This document shows positions 35,746 through 48,697 of a stretch of DNA of 64,000 nucleotides, piece after piece. Below the pieces are notes generated by a model. That model was not told the origin of the DNA. It did not search any database and worked only from the letters and a program-made list of their open reading frames with translations. The stretch comes from Tipula vernalis (Eukaryota; Arthropoda; Insecta; Diptera; Tipulidae), in assembly GCA_958295665.1 (NCBI GenBank), contig OY282560.1, positions 27,363,653 through 27,427,652 on the forward strand. Reading direction: 5' to 3'. Both the position numbers and the translations under genes were made by a program. Position 1 is the first letter of the stretch. Each line of letters starts with the position of its first letter.

Positions 35746-38089
35746 AAGAGAAAGAGATGACAACAATGAGGTTGACGTTTAAATGTTTGGCGCCTTCAAT
35801 CAATTATTAAAATCAAAACTTTGACCTTCTTCACATTACACGTTAGTACAATATGACTGTCTGCGGCACCATAATGTCTCAGCCAAAAATGTTTATGCTG
35901 ATTACATTTCTATTTTGGTCCATAATAAGAGTACGTATACAAAAATGTTGATGACATACTCATATCATATTCGACATAACGATGTGTAATATCCCATTAA
36001 CCAAAAGAATCGATAAGAATTACCCGAAAAACTCTATATGTGTTACAATTATAAGATCAATATAATGGTGTAGTTAGAGTATACGCAAATCAAAAGTGTT
36101 TTCATCATCATCGCGATTTGAAAATCAATACGCAAAATGAAAAATGAGATTTCAATACGTATCGATCGTTTTTTTTTTTTTTTTGTTAGTTAATCTCGTC
36201 AGAGTGTATACAGACGGCTCAATTCTATTGAATTCCTTGTCTTGTATACTGTACATACCATATATGCATGAACGACGTTTCTAGTACCATACAATGATTA
36301 TTATCTCATACGGGTAGATGTATTGACGTCGTCGTGTCAAAAGGAGAACAGCAACAAAATAAATTTTGAAATTCTTAAGAAAATATTTTCGAACATTTTC
36401 TTATAATTATTTTAAATATAGAAGAACAACAACAAGAACAAAGAATTGTTGATAAATTGTTTATCTAATTATTAAAAATAAATATTATTCTATGGAAGAG
36501 AAGTAAGAGGAACACCGCCACCTTAAACCATGCCCTCATTATAATCTTGTACTTGGTATCAACTACATTCAAGGTATGTGGTCTGGTTTCTTAAAACACA
36601 AAAAATTTTAAGCCAAATATTTGGATGGATTATAAATAATTGATTTTGATGAATTAATTATGTAAACTCGTATATACATACATACATACACACATACACA
36701 AAGATTATATAACAATCAGCGCTTATATTCATCTGCAAAACGCTAATTTTATATTGGTTAAATTCGAAGAAATGTTAATCTGATGAATATCGCGCGCATT
36801 TAATCGATATGGGATGTCTCATTATTAGCAGAATTTTATATTATTGTGTGCTAAATTCCAGTTATATAAAATTTAAGTCGAATGTCACGATCTCATTTTA
36901 GATTTACATAAAACAGCATCTGACGAATTTCATTTATCACGAATCGATCTAAATATGTCAATCTCTACAGAAGTGCATCCTTATATACGAGAACACATTA
37001 CATGATAATTATTATTGTAATAATGAGTGTGGTTGCATACAGATGTCAACACAATGTTTCAAAATAATTTTTTGTTTTTGGTTTGTTTTGTTTTGTGACC
37101 CACATCTAAATACAATTTTCAATTCTTCTTAAATTTATTTTACTCTCAAAAAAAAAACAACTGTCATCTGTTGTTGTTGTTGCTTTGTCACTTTTCGGTT
37201 GATTCTTTGATTTTCTAAGAAAACAACAAATGTGTTTTAGTTTTCGCGCGCGCGTCTTCATAAATATAAAACGAAAACAAAAACAAAAAAAAACCGTCAC
37301 ACCCCCATTATCTCTCATTTTCTTCATCTTAAATTTCAACACACAAAGTACTTTTTGTGTGTTTCCTTTTTATAACTGTTGTTGTATACGTATGTCATAT
37401 AACACACACACAATTTACAATGAATTTGTTAATTTTGTACGCGCTGATGAGATCAATTCAACAGTAACTGAGTTGACGCTACTTGACTGATTAGTTAAAC
37501 GGAATTTTAAAAATATTAAAAATTCTTCAAAATTATTGACATAAGAAACTCGAAAAATTCACTATCTCCGTTTTAATAAATCACAGTGGGTCAATTCAAA
37601 GTTGCAGATATTACACGACCCTTAAAATTGAGTTGGGAGAATTTAATCCTAAATATTTGACAACAACATATCACTATCTACAATAATGTCATACGCAAAC
37701 CCTTTGCAAATTTCGAGAATTTCATTCGAGAATCTCATTCAGCGGCTCATTAGCGGCTCAAGAATTTTTCTAAAAGCTCAGAGCAGTAGGCTGCAATTTT
37801 TAACATAGCGGCTTTTTGGAAAAAATCGTCTCATTCTTTAGCATATCGATGGAGCCAGACATCGGTTCCAGAACATCCATAACTTTGGTTTTTCTTATTT
37901 TGTACCATCGTACTCAAAAACGCATACACAAAATACTTTTGCCCAAGATAAAAAATTGGCGTAACTTTTGACAGAAATTTATTACTTGAATATTTACAAC
38001 TTATCATTTTCAAATTTTATAGAATCGGAAAATAGTGTGATAATATGTAAACGGTCGCTTTACCCATTAACACTTTATCTTATTTTTTT
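35746..38089. other. AT-rich intronic DNA; possible non-coding exon end at 36573
   Basis: No coding gene. CAA/CAAG-rich sequence (36425-36445) followed by a good donor CAAG|GTATGTG at 36574 could mark a non-coding first exon, but stops occur in all frames and no promoter is evident. A short CATA microsatellite is at 36671-36700. T- and A-rich runs elsewhere. Confidence 0.4.
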
Positions 38090-40260
38090 TGGAGAATCAG
38101 GCTGTTGGAAGTGTAGGACTCCTCAATTCGAGTACCTGCTGAAATACCCCAGACCTTCGTTACTGTATACCTTGTCCTTCTGATACCACCGTCAGATAGT
38201 ATGAGATGATTAGAGATTAGTATGTTGGCTAAACGCGCTCCAACTACCTTCCTCCACTCAAGCTCAGATTAACACAATTGTCCGGGCCTACTTGCACCTG
38301 TTGCTGACTTGTCCTCCATGTCTGCCATCGTGCTATTATCTCTGCTCTTGTGGTGTGACGTAGATGTACTTCTGTTCAGCATATTTCTCTGGGCGTATAG
38401 CGTTTGCCTCTCCATAGCTAGAAGGTCAATAGGGGGCATGCCAGCCCCGGCATAAGCAGCATCACCAGAGACCGTACGAAATGCACTGATAATTCGTAAA
38501 ACGCATCTTTTATATACAGCGTTTTTTCTGCCCCCCACAGCTCGGTACAGTGAAGTAATTACGGAGTTTCTTGCTCTTGTAAATAGATTATACCACTTAC
38601 GCTTGGTATTGGTCTAGAAAACATGAAAACAGCCTTTGCTGCCTTGTTACTGACAAATTCTAGCTCCTTGAATGAAAATCTGGCATCCATAAAGAGCTTT
38701 ATAGGCCATAATTTTATAGAGATTCTGACTCCATAGCTTTCCTGCTATAGTAATAAGTATATATGACGTCACCCAAAATCTCGTAATCGATTGGCCCATC
38801 GTCTGTGTTATATTTCAGTAATCTATTCCTAAAATAATCCCTAACATTTATCAGTATATAAAGTGGGATATTTTATCCTTTTTAAGTATAAGAGGTTCTC
38901 TATCCAAGTAAACACAGCAAAATATCTTGTCTTGGCCACCTTTCCATCTATTTCCTTCGATTGCACTTAGAGCAATATTTTTAACAAGGCCCACCGCATA
39001 ATGATAGATCGGCCCTTTTATAACCAAACTGCTTGTATCCGAAAGACCACCAACTTCTCCTATAAATGAATCAAGGCTATTATATTATAATATGTTGAAG
39101 TACCGTCCCCATCGCATCGAGCATACATATAGGGCTCTTTTCAGGCTTTATAGTTTCCACTGGTTCGGAAATATTTCTGGTTTGGCGGTAATTGGTGCCT
39201 TTACTGGGTTGTCAACTTCAATCCTTCCAAAAGCCACATTTTTCAGTTCTTCGTTCGATTTCTGGAATTTATTCGACTTGTTGCGGAACAAGACTAGAAA
39301 CAATTTTGCACATGTTGAAGCTTCATTTTGTGAACGTGTAAGCTTGCCTATTATCAACTTATAAAGTTTGCCACAGAGGTTGCGGTATACCTCCCCGCAC
39401 AGTTCCACAAAACAGCCCCGCTTGCTTTCACGAAAGGCCTCTTTTAGCCTCCTGTGACCTTCACGAAATTCGTTTTGGAGACCAATGGAACTGAAAGTTC
39501 GCTTTCCCCACTGGACTTCCAGTCGACAATATGGCAAGCCTTGCGAAGCTGGATTATTTCCTCAGTTCACCAGTAACCCGGGGAACGATAGCGATCTACA
39601 AATCTTCTTGTCATTGTCGCATCACAGGCTTTAATAATGCCAGTTGTTATTTGACACACCTTATCGTTAATAGATTAAAACGATTCGATATCCTCGAGCA
39701 TGAGTATGAGTTGGAATGATTCTTGGTCGAAAAACTGACAAAGGTAAGGTCTACCTCCAATACGAGTCCAGCCCTACGGAACGTTAACATATTTTCTACA
39801 TTACAAAGCACGACATCCTGTATCGAGAAAGCCTCCATGAGAACGTGCCCCTTTCAGTTGGTGGATTGACATCCCCATTTGATCGCAAGGGCATTAAAAT
39901 CACCGGCAATAATGACAGGCTTGCATATCGAACATCAATTATGAAACTGTCTAACAAGTTTGCAAACTGATGAAACGAAACATTTGGTGATGCATAGCAA
40001 CTGTAAATATGAATTTCTTGAACTTTGACCATAGTGAAATCACTGGCGACAGCCATCTTAACTAGTGCGACGTGTAAAGCCTTTACAGTTGTTCTTGTAC
40101 AATATGCTTCTCTAAGCGATTTTACTACGCCTACATCAAGATCAGTGAATCCCACACAAATACACTAATTATTGCCTGTTTGATCGCCTCGTTAGTTGTG
40201 AGTTCGTCAAGATTTTTTATCTCAACGAGCTGCCTATTCGGGCACACTGATGGATGATAG
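38090..40260 (-). mobile_element. R1-clade LINE remnant
   Basis: Minus strand. It begins with an ORF1-like 'NLDELTTNEAIKQAI' and 'KSLREAYCTRT' (40155-40230), fused by deletion to endonuclease ('EIHIYSCYASPNVSFHQF', 39950-40020). Then come the pre-RT helix 'FRESKRGCFVELC' (about 39420), RT pieces 'RDYFRNRLLKYNTDDGPIDY' (about 38800) and 'MDARFSFKELEFVSNKAAKA' (about 38650), and the C-terminal 'RVLRIISAFRTVS' type stretch (38480-38538) to 38090. The YADD catalytic box is deleted. R1-clade LINEs encode ORF1 plus endonuclease-RT; this copy is heavily deleted and interrupted. It is related to, but much older than, the copy at 53.8-57.9 kb. Confidence 0.75.
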
Positions 40261-40359
40261 TTTTGTAGTAGTTGGAGATCGTACTTTTACCGAATATGTT
40301 CTCTTTCTCAGAGCGTAATCCCTCATTTTCACTTTCCCCTGTCGCAGTATTTGCAGTAG

Positions 40360-40470
40360 CGGTCAGGTGGCCCAGGTGCAATCTGTGGAGTCCGATGGCT
40401 GGGAGCTTGCTTATTCACTCCATTCTCAGTACTGGAGTACTGGGGTTTCGAATCCCTTCACTGTAAAATA
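40360..40470 (+). repeat. tRNA-like sequence (SINE head or tRNA-Leu-like pseudogene)
   Basis: TGGCCCAGGTG (40368-40378) matches the RNA polymerase III A box TRGYNNARNNG. GGTTTCGAATCCC (40444-40456) is a B box with one extra T. The start GTCAGGTGGCCCAGGTG resembles tRNA-Leu (GTCAGGATGGCCGAGTGG), and 'AGTACTGGAGTACT' could be the long variable arm. No complete cloverleaf with paired acceptor arm could be drawn. Probably SINE-derived. Confidence 0.45.
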
Positions 40471-40769
40471 GCTTTGAATTGTGAACTCCATTGGGTATTT
40501 TATTTCTGGGTTCGTTCCCATATAGCAAGGTTTAAACGTAGTCGCTCGTAACATGGAGAATAGACACTGACCAAAGAGTCGGCCTATATGGAACAAACGA
40601 TTTTGAGTTTGTCTACTTATGACAGTTTACTCTTGCATTGATTCACAGGATTATATGCAACCTTTCGAGTACAACCTCCACTTATACCGCTACCACAGCC
40701 ATCCGCCACATTGCTGACTCTCCTGGTAGCTGAGCTGGCCCTCAGCTAATTCTGACCCTAGCTGGATCT

Positions 40770-41360
40770 AACTGGGCCTTTGACTCTGACTCAGACTCTG
40801 ACTCTGACTACGATTGCGACTCTGACTCAGTGCATTCACTATTTTTCATTGCCTGCCTCTATTGTTTTCTATTAGAGAAACAAAAAAAAGTGTATGCTAC
40901 ACTCTGACCTTCTGACCATAACTCTGAATTACTTTCACTCTGTTTCGGACTCTGACTTTGACTCTTAATCTGAATCTGATTCTGACTCTGAATTTGACTC
41001 TGACTATGGTTGTATCTCTAACTCTGAATCCGACTCTGACTCCCACTCCTCTGAACGGTTCCTGAGCCTGAATTTTACTCTGGCTCTGACTCTTAAACTG
41101 CCGATGGCTATAACTCTGACTCAATTCTTAATCTGCCTTGCTTGTTTTCTCGATTCTGCCTTGATCCCTCTGACTCTGGCTGTGATTGAAACTCTTACTC
41201 TAACTATGACTCTGACATAGACTTTGGCTCTCACTGTTAGTCTGAATCTGACTATACCTCTGAATCTGAATCTGGCAGTGACTGTAACTATGATATTGAC
41301 TCTGACTCTGATTCCGACTCTGTGTCAGACTTTGACTTTGATTCTGACTCTGGCAAGATT
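40770..41360. repeat. Degenerate (GACTCT)n hexamer array
   Basis: Repeated GACTCT, GACTTT, GAATCT and GATTCT in two blocks (40775-40830 and 40905-41360) separated by a short unique stretch. Frames over it (Ser/Gln/Asn-rich minus, Leu/Thr-rich plus) are repeat artefacts. The complement, AGAGTC, is the unit type found beside the heptamer array at 48060-48165. Confidence 0.8.
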
Positions 41361-44300
41361 GATATTCTATATGTTGCACAAAATCTGGAATACATCTGCA
41401 TCCTATCACGAAGAACATCAAACGTGAACAAATCAAAGAGATAGTGAGACCGAAACAAGAAAAGCATCAATTGACGATTCAATTTTTCAATTTTTAACTT
41501 GGTAATATTTTAAATCGTTAACATGTCATGTTTTAATTTTACGATTTTTAGGTTTTGAAAGCACTGACAAGTAAGTCTACCCAAGGGTCAAGCACCGATT
41601 CGAATGAAACTTTGCGTAGTGGTAGAGAAATAAAAAATAAGAGACATGTTTTTTTAACAACGGAATAACAAGGTTAGGATTGAAAACTACCCATAAAGTT
41701 CACCATCGTAGAAAGTAATGAATATGACTTCTGAATTACAAAGTGACACCCTTTGCCGACAACTAGAGGTACGTGTCTAGAGGAACGGAAACGATGTGAC
41801 ATTGTGGGCCCCTTGGCCCTGAAAAGGGCCGATTATTTTTTAGTGAATCTAGGATCACTATAATAGACTCTGAAAAAGGCCGTTTGGTACTGTTACTGTT
41901 GACAGCAATCGAGATGAAGAGAAGTGATTTTGGATAAGTGACTGAATTTTCAAAACACTCTTCCTTAATTACAAATTAACATTATAATTGTACAAGACAA
42001 CAATGCCTGAAAACATATACATCAAGTGGTTGCATGACGCCAGTCGCCCAGGTGGTATAGTAAGAATTTTTATTTCTTTATTAACTTTTGTCAATACCCT
42101 CGAATATTTTCTCTGTTTGGCCCGTCCATTCAGTGCTAAGATTTTAGGTGTTAGGAGTGAACTTTAGGTCTTTAGTCTTCACCCCCTAAATGTATGATAA
42201 AAAAAAGATACTGGGTGTCGAATATATAAAAATTTCATGCACTTGGTCTTGTATTTCTCATTTTAAAGGTAAATGAATAGGGATTATAAAACAATTATAA
42301 AAATGGTGCCATCTTTGATATCTCCTTTTTCAAAATGGCCGCCAAAAAGTTCTTTTTAAATTTTTTTCCGACGTGTATATTTTTTTGTTAGGTATAAGTA
42401 TCAAAATGGTTTACAGAAGACTACTAATTGGGTTTGAACAATTTCCAGTGACTTTAGTGGTTTAGTGCTCCATCCATCCGGTAAATACAAAAGTGAATAG
42501 AGCAATATCTCTGTAATTTGTTTGTTACTGCAAACGACTTGTATTTTAACCTCCATCTTTCTTTTAATACTCTGGCGAAAGAGTAGAATAGTTTGTTAAA
42601 CAGAACCAATTTCTCTAACATTCAGCCAAGTCGATTCATTAATAACCAACATTCTAAAGCATTCGCAGGTTTTGATTGTTTTGCTTTCATCAAGAATTAG
42701 GTTATCCCTTTAGGTACTGTTAAGTGCTGTTTAACCAGTGGCTTCACCTTTGAGGAACACTTTCCACCCGAATAAGTCGAAAGCTGTGCGTTTTAATGTT
42801 TCAAGTACTGTTCACTTCAAAGCTACTTGAATATATTTCATTCTTAAAACGTGGAAATATATGATTTCTCAAATCTTTTGTAATAAAAAAATTGTTTATG
42901 GATGAGTGGTCAAACAAAAGTAATCGTGTTGGAGTCCGTGTTTGAGTTGTCAAACAAACGTAATTTATAATACATGAAAAGTCGTTTAAAAATAAGCAAC
43001 AATTTAATGTTCACATTTGTAATAATAACTGAACTTTAAATCGCGTTAAACTAAAACTTCTTCAGATTATTGACCATAAAGTCAACCTCAGAACCTCATA
43101 AATTACGCTTTGTCGAGAGCAATTATTTAATTTAAACATGCACGTAAAATACACATTTCATTACAACAAGAACCATTTCTCAATATAATCACTTAAGGCA
43201 TCTTAAACTCTAAGATTTACGACAAAATTAAAAAAAAAGCTTACATGCACATATAAAATTAAATTCCCGTAATAACTCAGTTTTTTTGTAGCAAGCATTT
43301 GAAAAAAAAAATCATCAAATAGCTTTTATGCGTTAAGCCCTGGAGGAAGTCTTGTTTGATTTAATGTTTGAATATATAAAAGTAAGTTGCAGAATCAAAA
43401 TTTTATACACCAATAAATTTTGTAACCATTTATAATCCAATTTTTTTGTTGAAGCTTTTAAGCTTTAATTTTTTTAATTAAATATTAAAATTTTGTATAT
43501 TACTCTACTCGTATGTCGAAACTACCTAATAACATAATTGGATATTATGCTAGTAGCTACTGTTGTTATTAATTACCAAAATCAAAATCAGAACCAATTG
43601 GAATATTAAAATTCAATCAGACGTAACATTTTTGTTTATACATAAATACATAAGTACCCTGTATTTATGTATATATGTATATATGGATATGTATTTTACT
43701 GTGTATAAATAAATCATGACACAAAGTACATTATGTATGTATCATATATAGAACATAATCTCTTAAATGGGATTATTACATGCAAATGATGAAATTTTTT
43801 CCGTTTTTCGTTCCCATTGTTCCGTTCTCGTTGTTGAGTTTTTGTGTACATGGTTCGTGATTGGCACACATTAGCATTACATTATCTATAAAACTATTTT
43901 TGTTGTTGTATATAGTAATTCATAGAAAAAAAATAAAATAGTAATGATAAATAAATTAAATTATTAGTTGTGATTGGTGTAAAAATTACAGAATTACATG
44001 ATGGAACTGATTACAGTTTTTTGCTGAAATGTGTTTCAATTTTAACGAATTAATGAAAAATATTTTATCGCTCCACGTTGTTTTTATTATCCGTATTCAT
44101 TAATTTACCCTAAGATATTATTTATCACGCGCAAATTTAATTGTTAATTTAATCGGTTTAATGCCCCCCAAGTAAATTAAAAACTACAAGGACAACCCTT
44201 TTGCTAAGACAGGGTCATAAAACATATTGAGTTTAATCCATTCATCGAATCTATCAGACCTCATCGATGGCCAAAGTCAAGCAGGTCAATATGTGAAACT

Positions 44301-44614
44301 TTTTGTAGGAATTGTTGTTCTTACACAACTTATAGCAAACAAGCCTCTTATAGGGTTTTTCGTTCGCCTTCGTCTGATATATTCTTTTAACGAAAATACT
44401 CGTAGCAGTCCTTTGTTGATAAGTTAAAAATGTATTTTAGTGTTAAGGATTGATTTATACAAAAGGCAAATTTAATTGGATAAGTGAAAACGCGGCAAAT
44501 ATGGCACTAGCGATATGATTTGTTAAAACAATTTTTGGTGGTCTTCCGTCGCCATTATTGGAACCGAAGAGATTCTGCTATATACTGAACAGCTCTGCTA
44601 TATACTGAAAATTC
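41361..44614. other. AT-rich intronic DNA
   Basis: No gene recognised. 42320-42350 (TTTTTCAAAATGGCCGCCAA) resembles a dispersed repeat word but is too short to name. Many TATGTA/CATATA stretches at 43600-43760. Confidence 0.5.
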
Positions 44615-44822
44615 AAAGTCATCCAGAGTTATAGTTCAAGTTCTAGTTCTAGTTCTCGTTCTGGTAATAGTAATAATATTGGTAATAGTAATAGTAATAG
44701 TTATATTTACAGTGATAGTTATAGTTATAGTCATAGTCATAGTCATAGTTATACTTATACTATACTTATACTTATACTTATACTTAGTTAGGGTTGGAGT
44801 TAGAGTTAGAGTTAGAGTTATA
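44615..44822. repeat. Hexamer array (AGTTAT / AGTTCT / ATAGTA / AGAGTT)
   Basis: Successive hexamer types: AGTTCT, AATAGT, AGTTAT, AGTCAT, ACTTAT, ending in GTTAGA(GTTAGA)n. About 200 bp, immediately before the heptamer array and separated from it by about 220 bp of ordinary sequence. Confidence 0.8.
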
Positions 44823-45045
44823 GCATTGCCAGACTGCGATTTAATAAATCAGATTTAGCTAAACTCGTTTTAAATAACGGTTAATACACTTAAACTGTTA
44901 TTGTTTTCATAATATTTGTCAAACTAATACACTCCCATTACATCGTTTTGGTCTCTAAACTCAAAATAATGCATAAATACCGTAAATCTAACTACGGCTA
45001 ATCTCGAAAATTCACTAAATCGGATTTATTAAACCACCTTTCTAG

Positions 45046-48000
45046 GGTATTAGAGTTAGAGTTAGAGTTAGAATTAGAATTTTGAATTTTGAATTTTGAA
45101 ATTTGAAATTTGAATTTTGAATTTTGAATTTTGAATTTTGAATTTTGAATTTTTAATTTTTAATTTTTAATTTTTAATTTTTAATTTTTAATTTTTAATT
45201 TTTAATTTTTAATTTTTAACTTTGAATTTGGATTTTGAATTTTGAACTTTGAATTTGGATTAGGAATTTAGAATTTGAAATTTGGAATTTGGAATTTAGA
45301 ATTTGAAATTTGGAATTTGGAATTTGGAATTTTAATTTTAAATTTTAAATTTTGAATTTTGAAATTTGAAATTTGAAATTTGAAATTTGAATTTTGAATT
45401 TAGAATTTTGAAATTGGAAATTGGAAATTTGAATTTTGAATTGTGAAGTTTGAGTTTTGAATTTTAAATTTTAAATTTTGAAATTTGAAATTTGATATTT
45501 GATATTTGATATTTGATATTTGATATTTGATATTTGATATTTGATATTTGATATTTGATATTTGATATTTGATATTTGATATTTGATATTTGATATTTGA
45601 TATTTGATATTTGATATTTAATATTTGATATTTGGAATTTGGAATTTTAAATTAGAAATTTTAATTTTAAATTTTAAATTTTAAATTTTGAAATTTGGAA
45701 CTCGAATTTTGAATTTTAAATTTTAAATTCTGAATTTTGAATTTTGAATTTGGAATTTGGTATTTTTAATTTGGATTTTGAATTTTGAGTTTTGAATTTT
45801 GAACATAGAATTTGGATTAGGAATTTTGAATTTGGAATTTGGAATATAGAATTTAGAATTTAAAATTTGGAATTTGAAATTTGCAATTTGCAATTTGATA
45901 TTTCATATTTGATATTTGATATTTGATATTTGATATTTAATATTTGATATTTGGAATTTGGAATTTTAAATTAGGAATTTTAATTTTGAATTTTAAATTT
46001 TTAATTTTGAAATTTGAAATTTGAAATTTGAATTTTAAATTTTGAATTTTTGAAATTTGAAATTTGAATTTTAAATTTTGAATTTTGAATTTAAAATTTA
46101 GAATTTTGAATTTTGAATTTTGAATTTTGAATTTTGAATTTTGAATTTTGAATTTTGAATTTTGAATTCTGAATTCTGAATTTTGAATTTTAAATTTGGA
46201 ATTTTGAATTTTAAACTTTGAATTTGGATTAGGAATTTTGAATTTGGAATTTGGAATTTGAATTTGGAATTTGGAATTTCGAATTTCGAATTTTGAGTTA
46301 TGCATTTTGCATTTTTAAATTTGAAATTTGAAATTTGAATTTTAAATTTTGAAATTTGAAATTTGAATTTGGAATTTGGAATTTAAAATTTTATATTTGA
46401 TATTTGATATTTGAAATTTGAATTTTTAGTTTTAAAATTTGAATTTTGAAACTTGAATTTTGAATTTTGGATTTTGAATTTTGAATTTCGAATTTGGAAT
46501 TTAGAATTTTGAATTTGGAATTGGGAATTTGCAATTTTTATTTTGAATTTTGAATTTTAAATATGTATTAAATTTTAAATTTTAAATTTTGAAAATTGAA
46601 ATTTGAAATTGGAAATTTCATATTTGATATTTAATATTTGAAATTTGAGATTTAATATTTGATATTTGATATTTTATATTTGATATTTGATATTTGATAT
46701 TTGAAAATTTGAAATTTGAAATTTGAAATTTGAAATCTGAAATCTGAAATTTAAATTTTGAGTTTTGAAATTTGAAATTTGAATTTGGAATTTTAAATTT
46801 GGAATTTTAAAATTTGAAATTTGAATTTGGAATTTGGAATTTGGAATTTTGAAATTTGAAATTTGAATTTTGAATTTTAAATTTTAAATTTTGAATTTTA
46901 AATTTTAAATTTTAAATTTAAATTTGAAATTTGAAATTTGAAATTTGAAATTTGAAATTTGAAATTTGAAATTTGAAATATGATATTTGATATTTGATAT
47001 TTGATATTTGATTTTAAATATTTAATATTTGGAATTTGGATTTTTAATTTTGAATTTTGAATTTTAAATTTTGAAATTTGAAATTTGAAATTTGAAATTT
47101 GAAATTTGAAATTTGAAATTTGAATTTTTAATTCTTAATTTTAAAATTTTAAATTTGAATTTGGAATTTGGAATTTCGAATTTCGAATTTGGAGTTTTGC
47201 ATTTTGCATTTTAAATTTTGAAATTTGAATTTTGAAATTTAAAATTTGAATTTTGAATTTTGAATTTCGAATTTGGAATTTAAAATTTTGCATTTTGCAT
47301 TTTAAATTTTCAATTTTCAAATTTTCAATTTTCAATTTTCAATTTTCAATTTTCAATTTTCAATTTTCAATTTTCAATTTTCAATTTTCAATTTTAAAAT
47401 TTGAAATTTGAATTTGGAATTTAGAATTTAAAATTTAAAATTTGATATTTGATATTTGATATTTGAAATTTGAATTTTTAGTTTTGAAATTTGAATTTTG
47501 AAGCTTGAATTTTGAATTTTGAAATTTTAATTTTGAATTTTGGATTTTAAATTTTGAATTTTGAAGTAGGAATTTTGAATTTGGAATTTTGAATTTTGAA
47601 TTTTGAATTTGGAATTGGGAATTTGGATTTTTATTTTGAATTTTGAATTTTAAAATTTGGATTTTTATTTTGAATTTTGAATTTTAAATATGTATTAAAT
47701 TTTAAATTTTAAATTTTGAAAATTGAAATTTGAAATTGGAAATTTTATATTTGAAATTTGAAATTTGAAATTTGAAATTTGAAATCTGAAATTTGAATTT
47801 TGAAATTTGAAATTTGAATTTGGAATTTTAAATTTGGAATTTTAAATTTGGAATTTTAAAATTTGAAATCTGAAATTTGAAATTTGAATTTGGAATTTGG
47901 AATTTTGAAATTTGAATTTTGAATTTTGAATTTGGAATTTGGAATTTTGAATTATGAATTTTGAATTTTGAATTTAAATTTGAAGTTGAATTTGAATTTG

Positions 48001-48068
48001 AATTTGAATTTGAATTTGAATTTTAATTTTAATTTTAATTAGAGTTAGAGCTAGAGTTAGAGACAGAT
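45046..48068. repeat. 3 kb heptamer satellite (TTTGAAT family)
   Basis: About 3 kb almost entirely of 7-mers: GAATTTT, GAAATTT, GATATTT, GAATTTG, TTTTAAT and, inverted, TTTTCAA. It opens and closes with AGAGTT hexamers (45046-45075 and 48034-48068). Homogeneous sub-blocks: TTTTTAA (45150-45220), GATATTT (45491-45625, about 19 units), ATTTTCA (47305-47390). Larger segments recur; for example 'ATATGTATTAAATTTTAAAT' occurs at 46561 and 47688, 1127 bp = 161 heptamers apart. Long minus-strand frames (e.g. 45937-46305, NSKFKIQ repeats) arise because 21 nt holds three heptamers without a stop. They are not genes. Confidence 0.95.
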
Positions 48069-48697
48069 TTGCAGGCAGAGTCAGAGGAAAAGTCATGGTC
48101 AGAAACGAAGCTAAAGATAGAGTCTGAGTGTCTAAATCAGTTAGAGTCAGACTTTGGCTGAATATTAATCTTAAGTTACATCCAATGCAGAGCAACCGGT
48201 CTTTTAAACACACACTGACCTTGCACAGAAAAAGGACCACCCTAGAAACAAGAAACAAAGACCAAATTTAAGTATGGGTGAGGCCTACTCTTTCCAAACA
48301 TGTGGTTAAGGTTTTTCGAATTTTCAAACAAAAACTAAACAATGTCAAATTCTAAAAATTTTATTTAAATTCTCACAAACATAAACACAACAACAATCAG
48401 AATCAACCAATAAAAAGTTTTTAGTAGCGTGTATTTCCCCCCCCCCCCCCCCTCCCCCTGAAATTTTGAGTTTTGAGGTTCGCCAACTATAATCATGTTG
48501 AATAAATAATCATTTGACTTTCTGAATGCAACCGATTTATCGAAAATAGCAAGGCAATGCGATAAACCGAATGCCATTTTCTCTATCAGCAAATTTCAAT
48601 TCCAACATGTTGGAGGAGCTGAAAGCGTCTAATGCGTCTGTTATCGCTTAGTTATAATGGGAAAGGTATACATAGAATATAATTTAGTTAAATACTA
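48069..48697. other. Spacer with AGAGTC-type remnants and a poly-C run
   Basis: 48069-48165 contains scattered AGAGTCAGA units. 48437-48458 is a near-pure C tract (16 C, T, 5 C). Otherwise nothing recognised. Confidence 0.55.

Noticed and set aside
41561..41580. 19-nt microexon between TTTTTAG and GTAAGTC
   Set aside because: It would shift the frame between the phase 0 junctions of exons A and B and has no independent support.
45937..46305. 122-codon minus-strand frame with NSKFKIQ repeats
   Set aside because: A by-product of heptamer repeats lacking stops in this register; no start context or non-repeat sequence.
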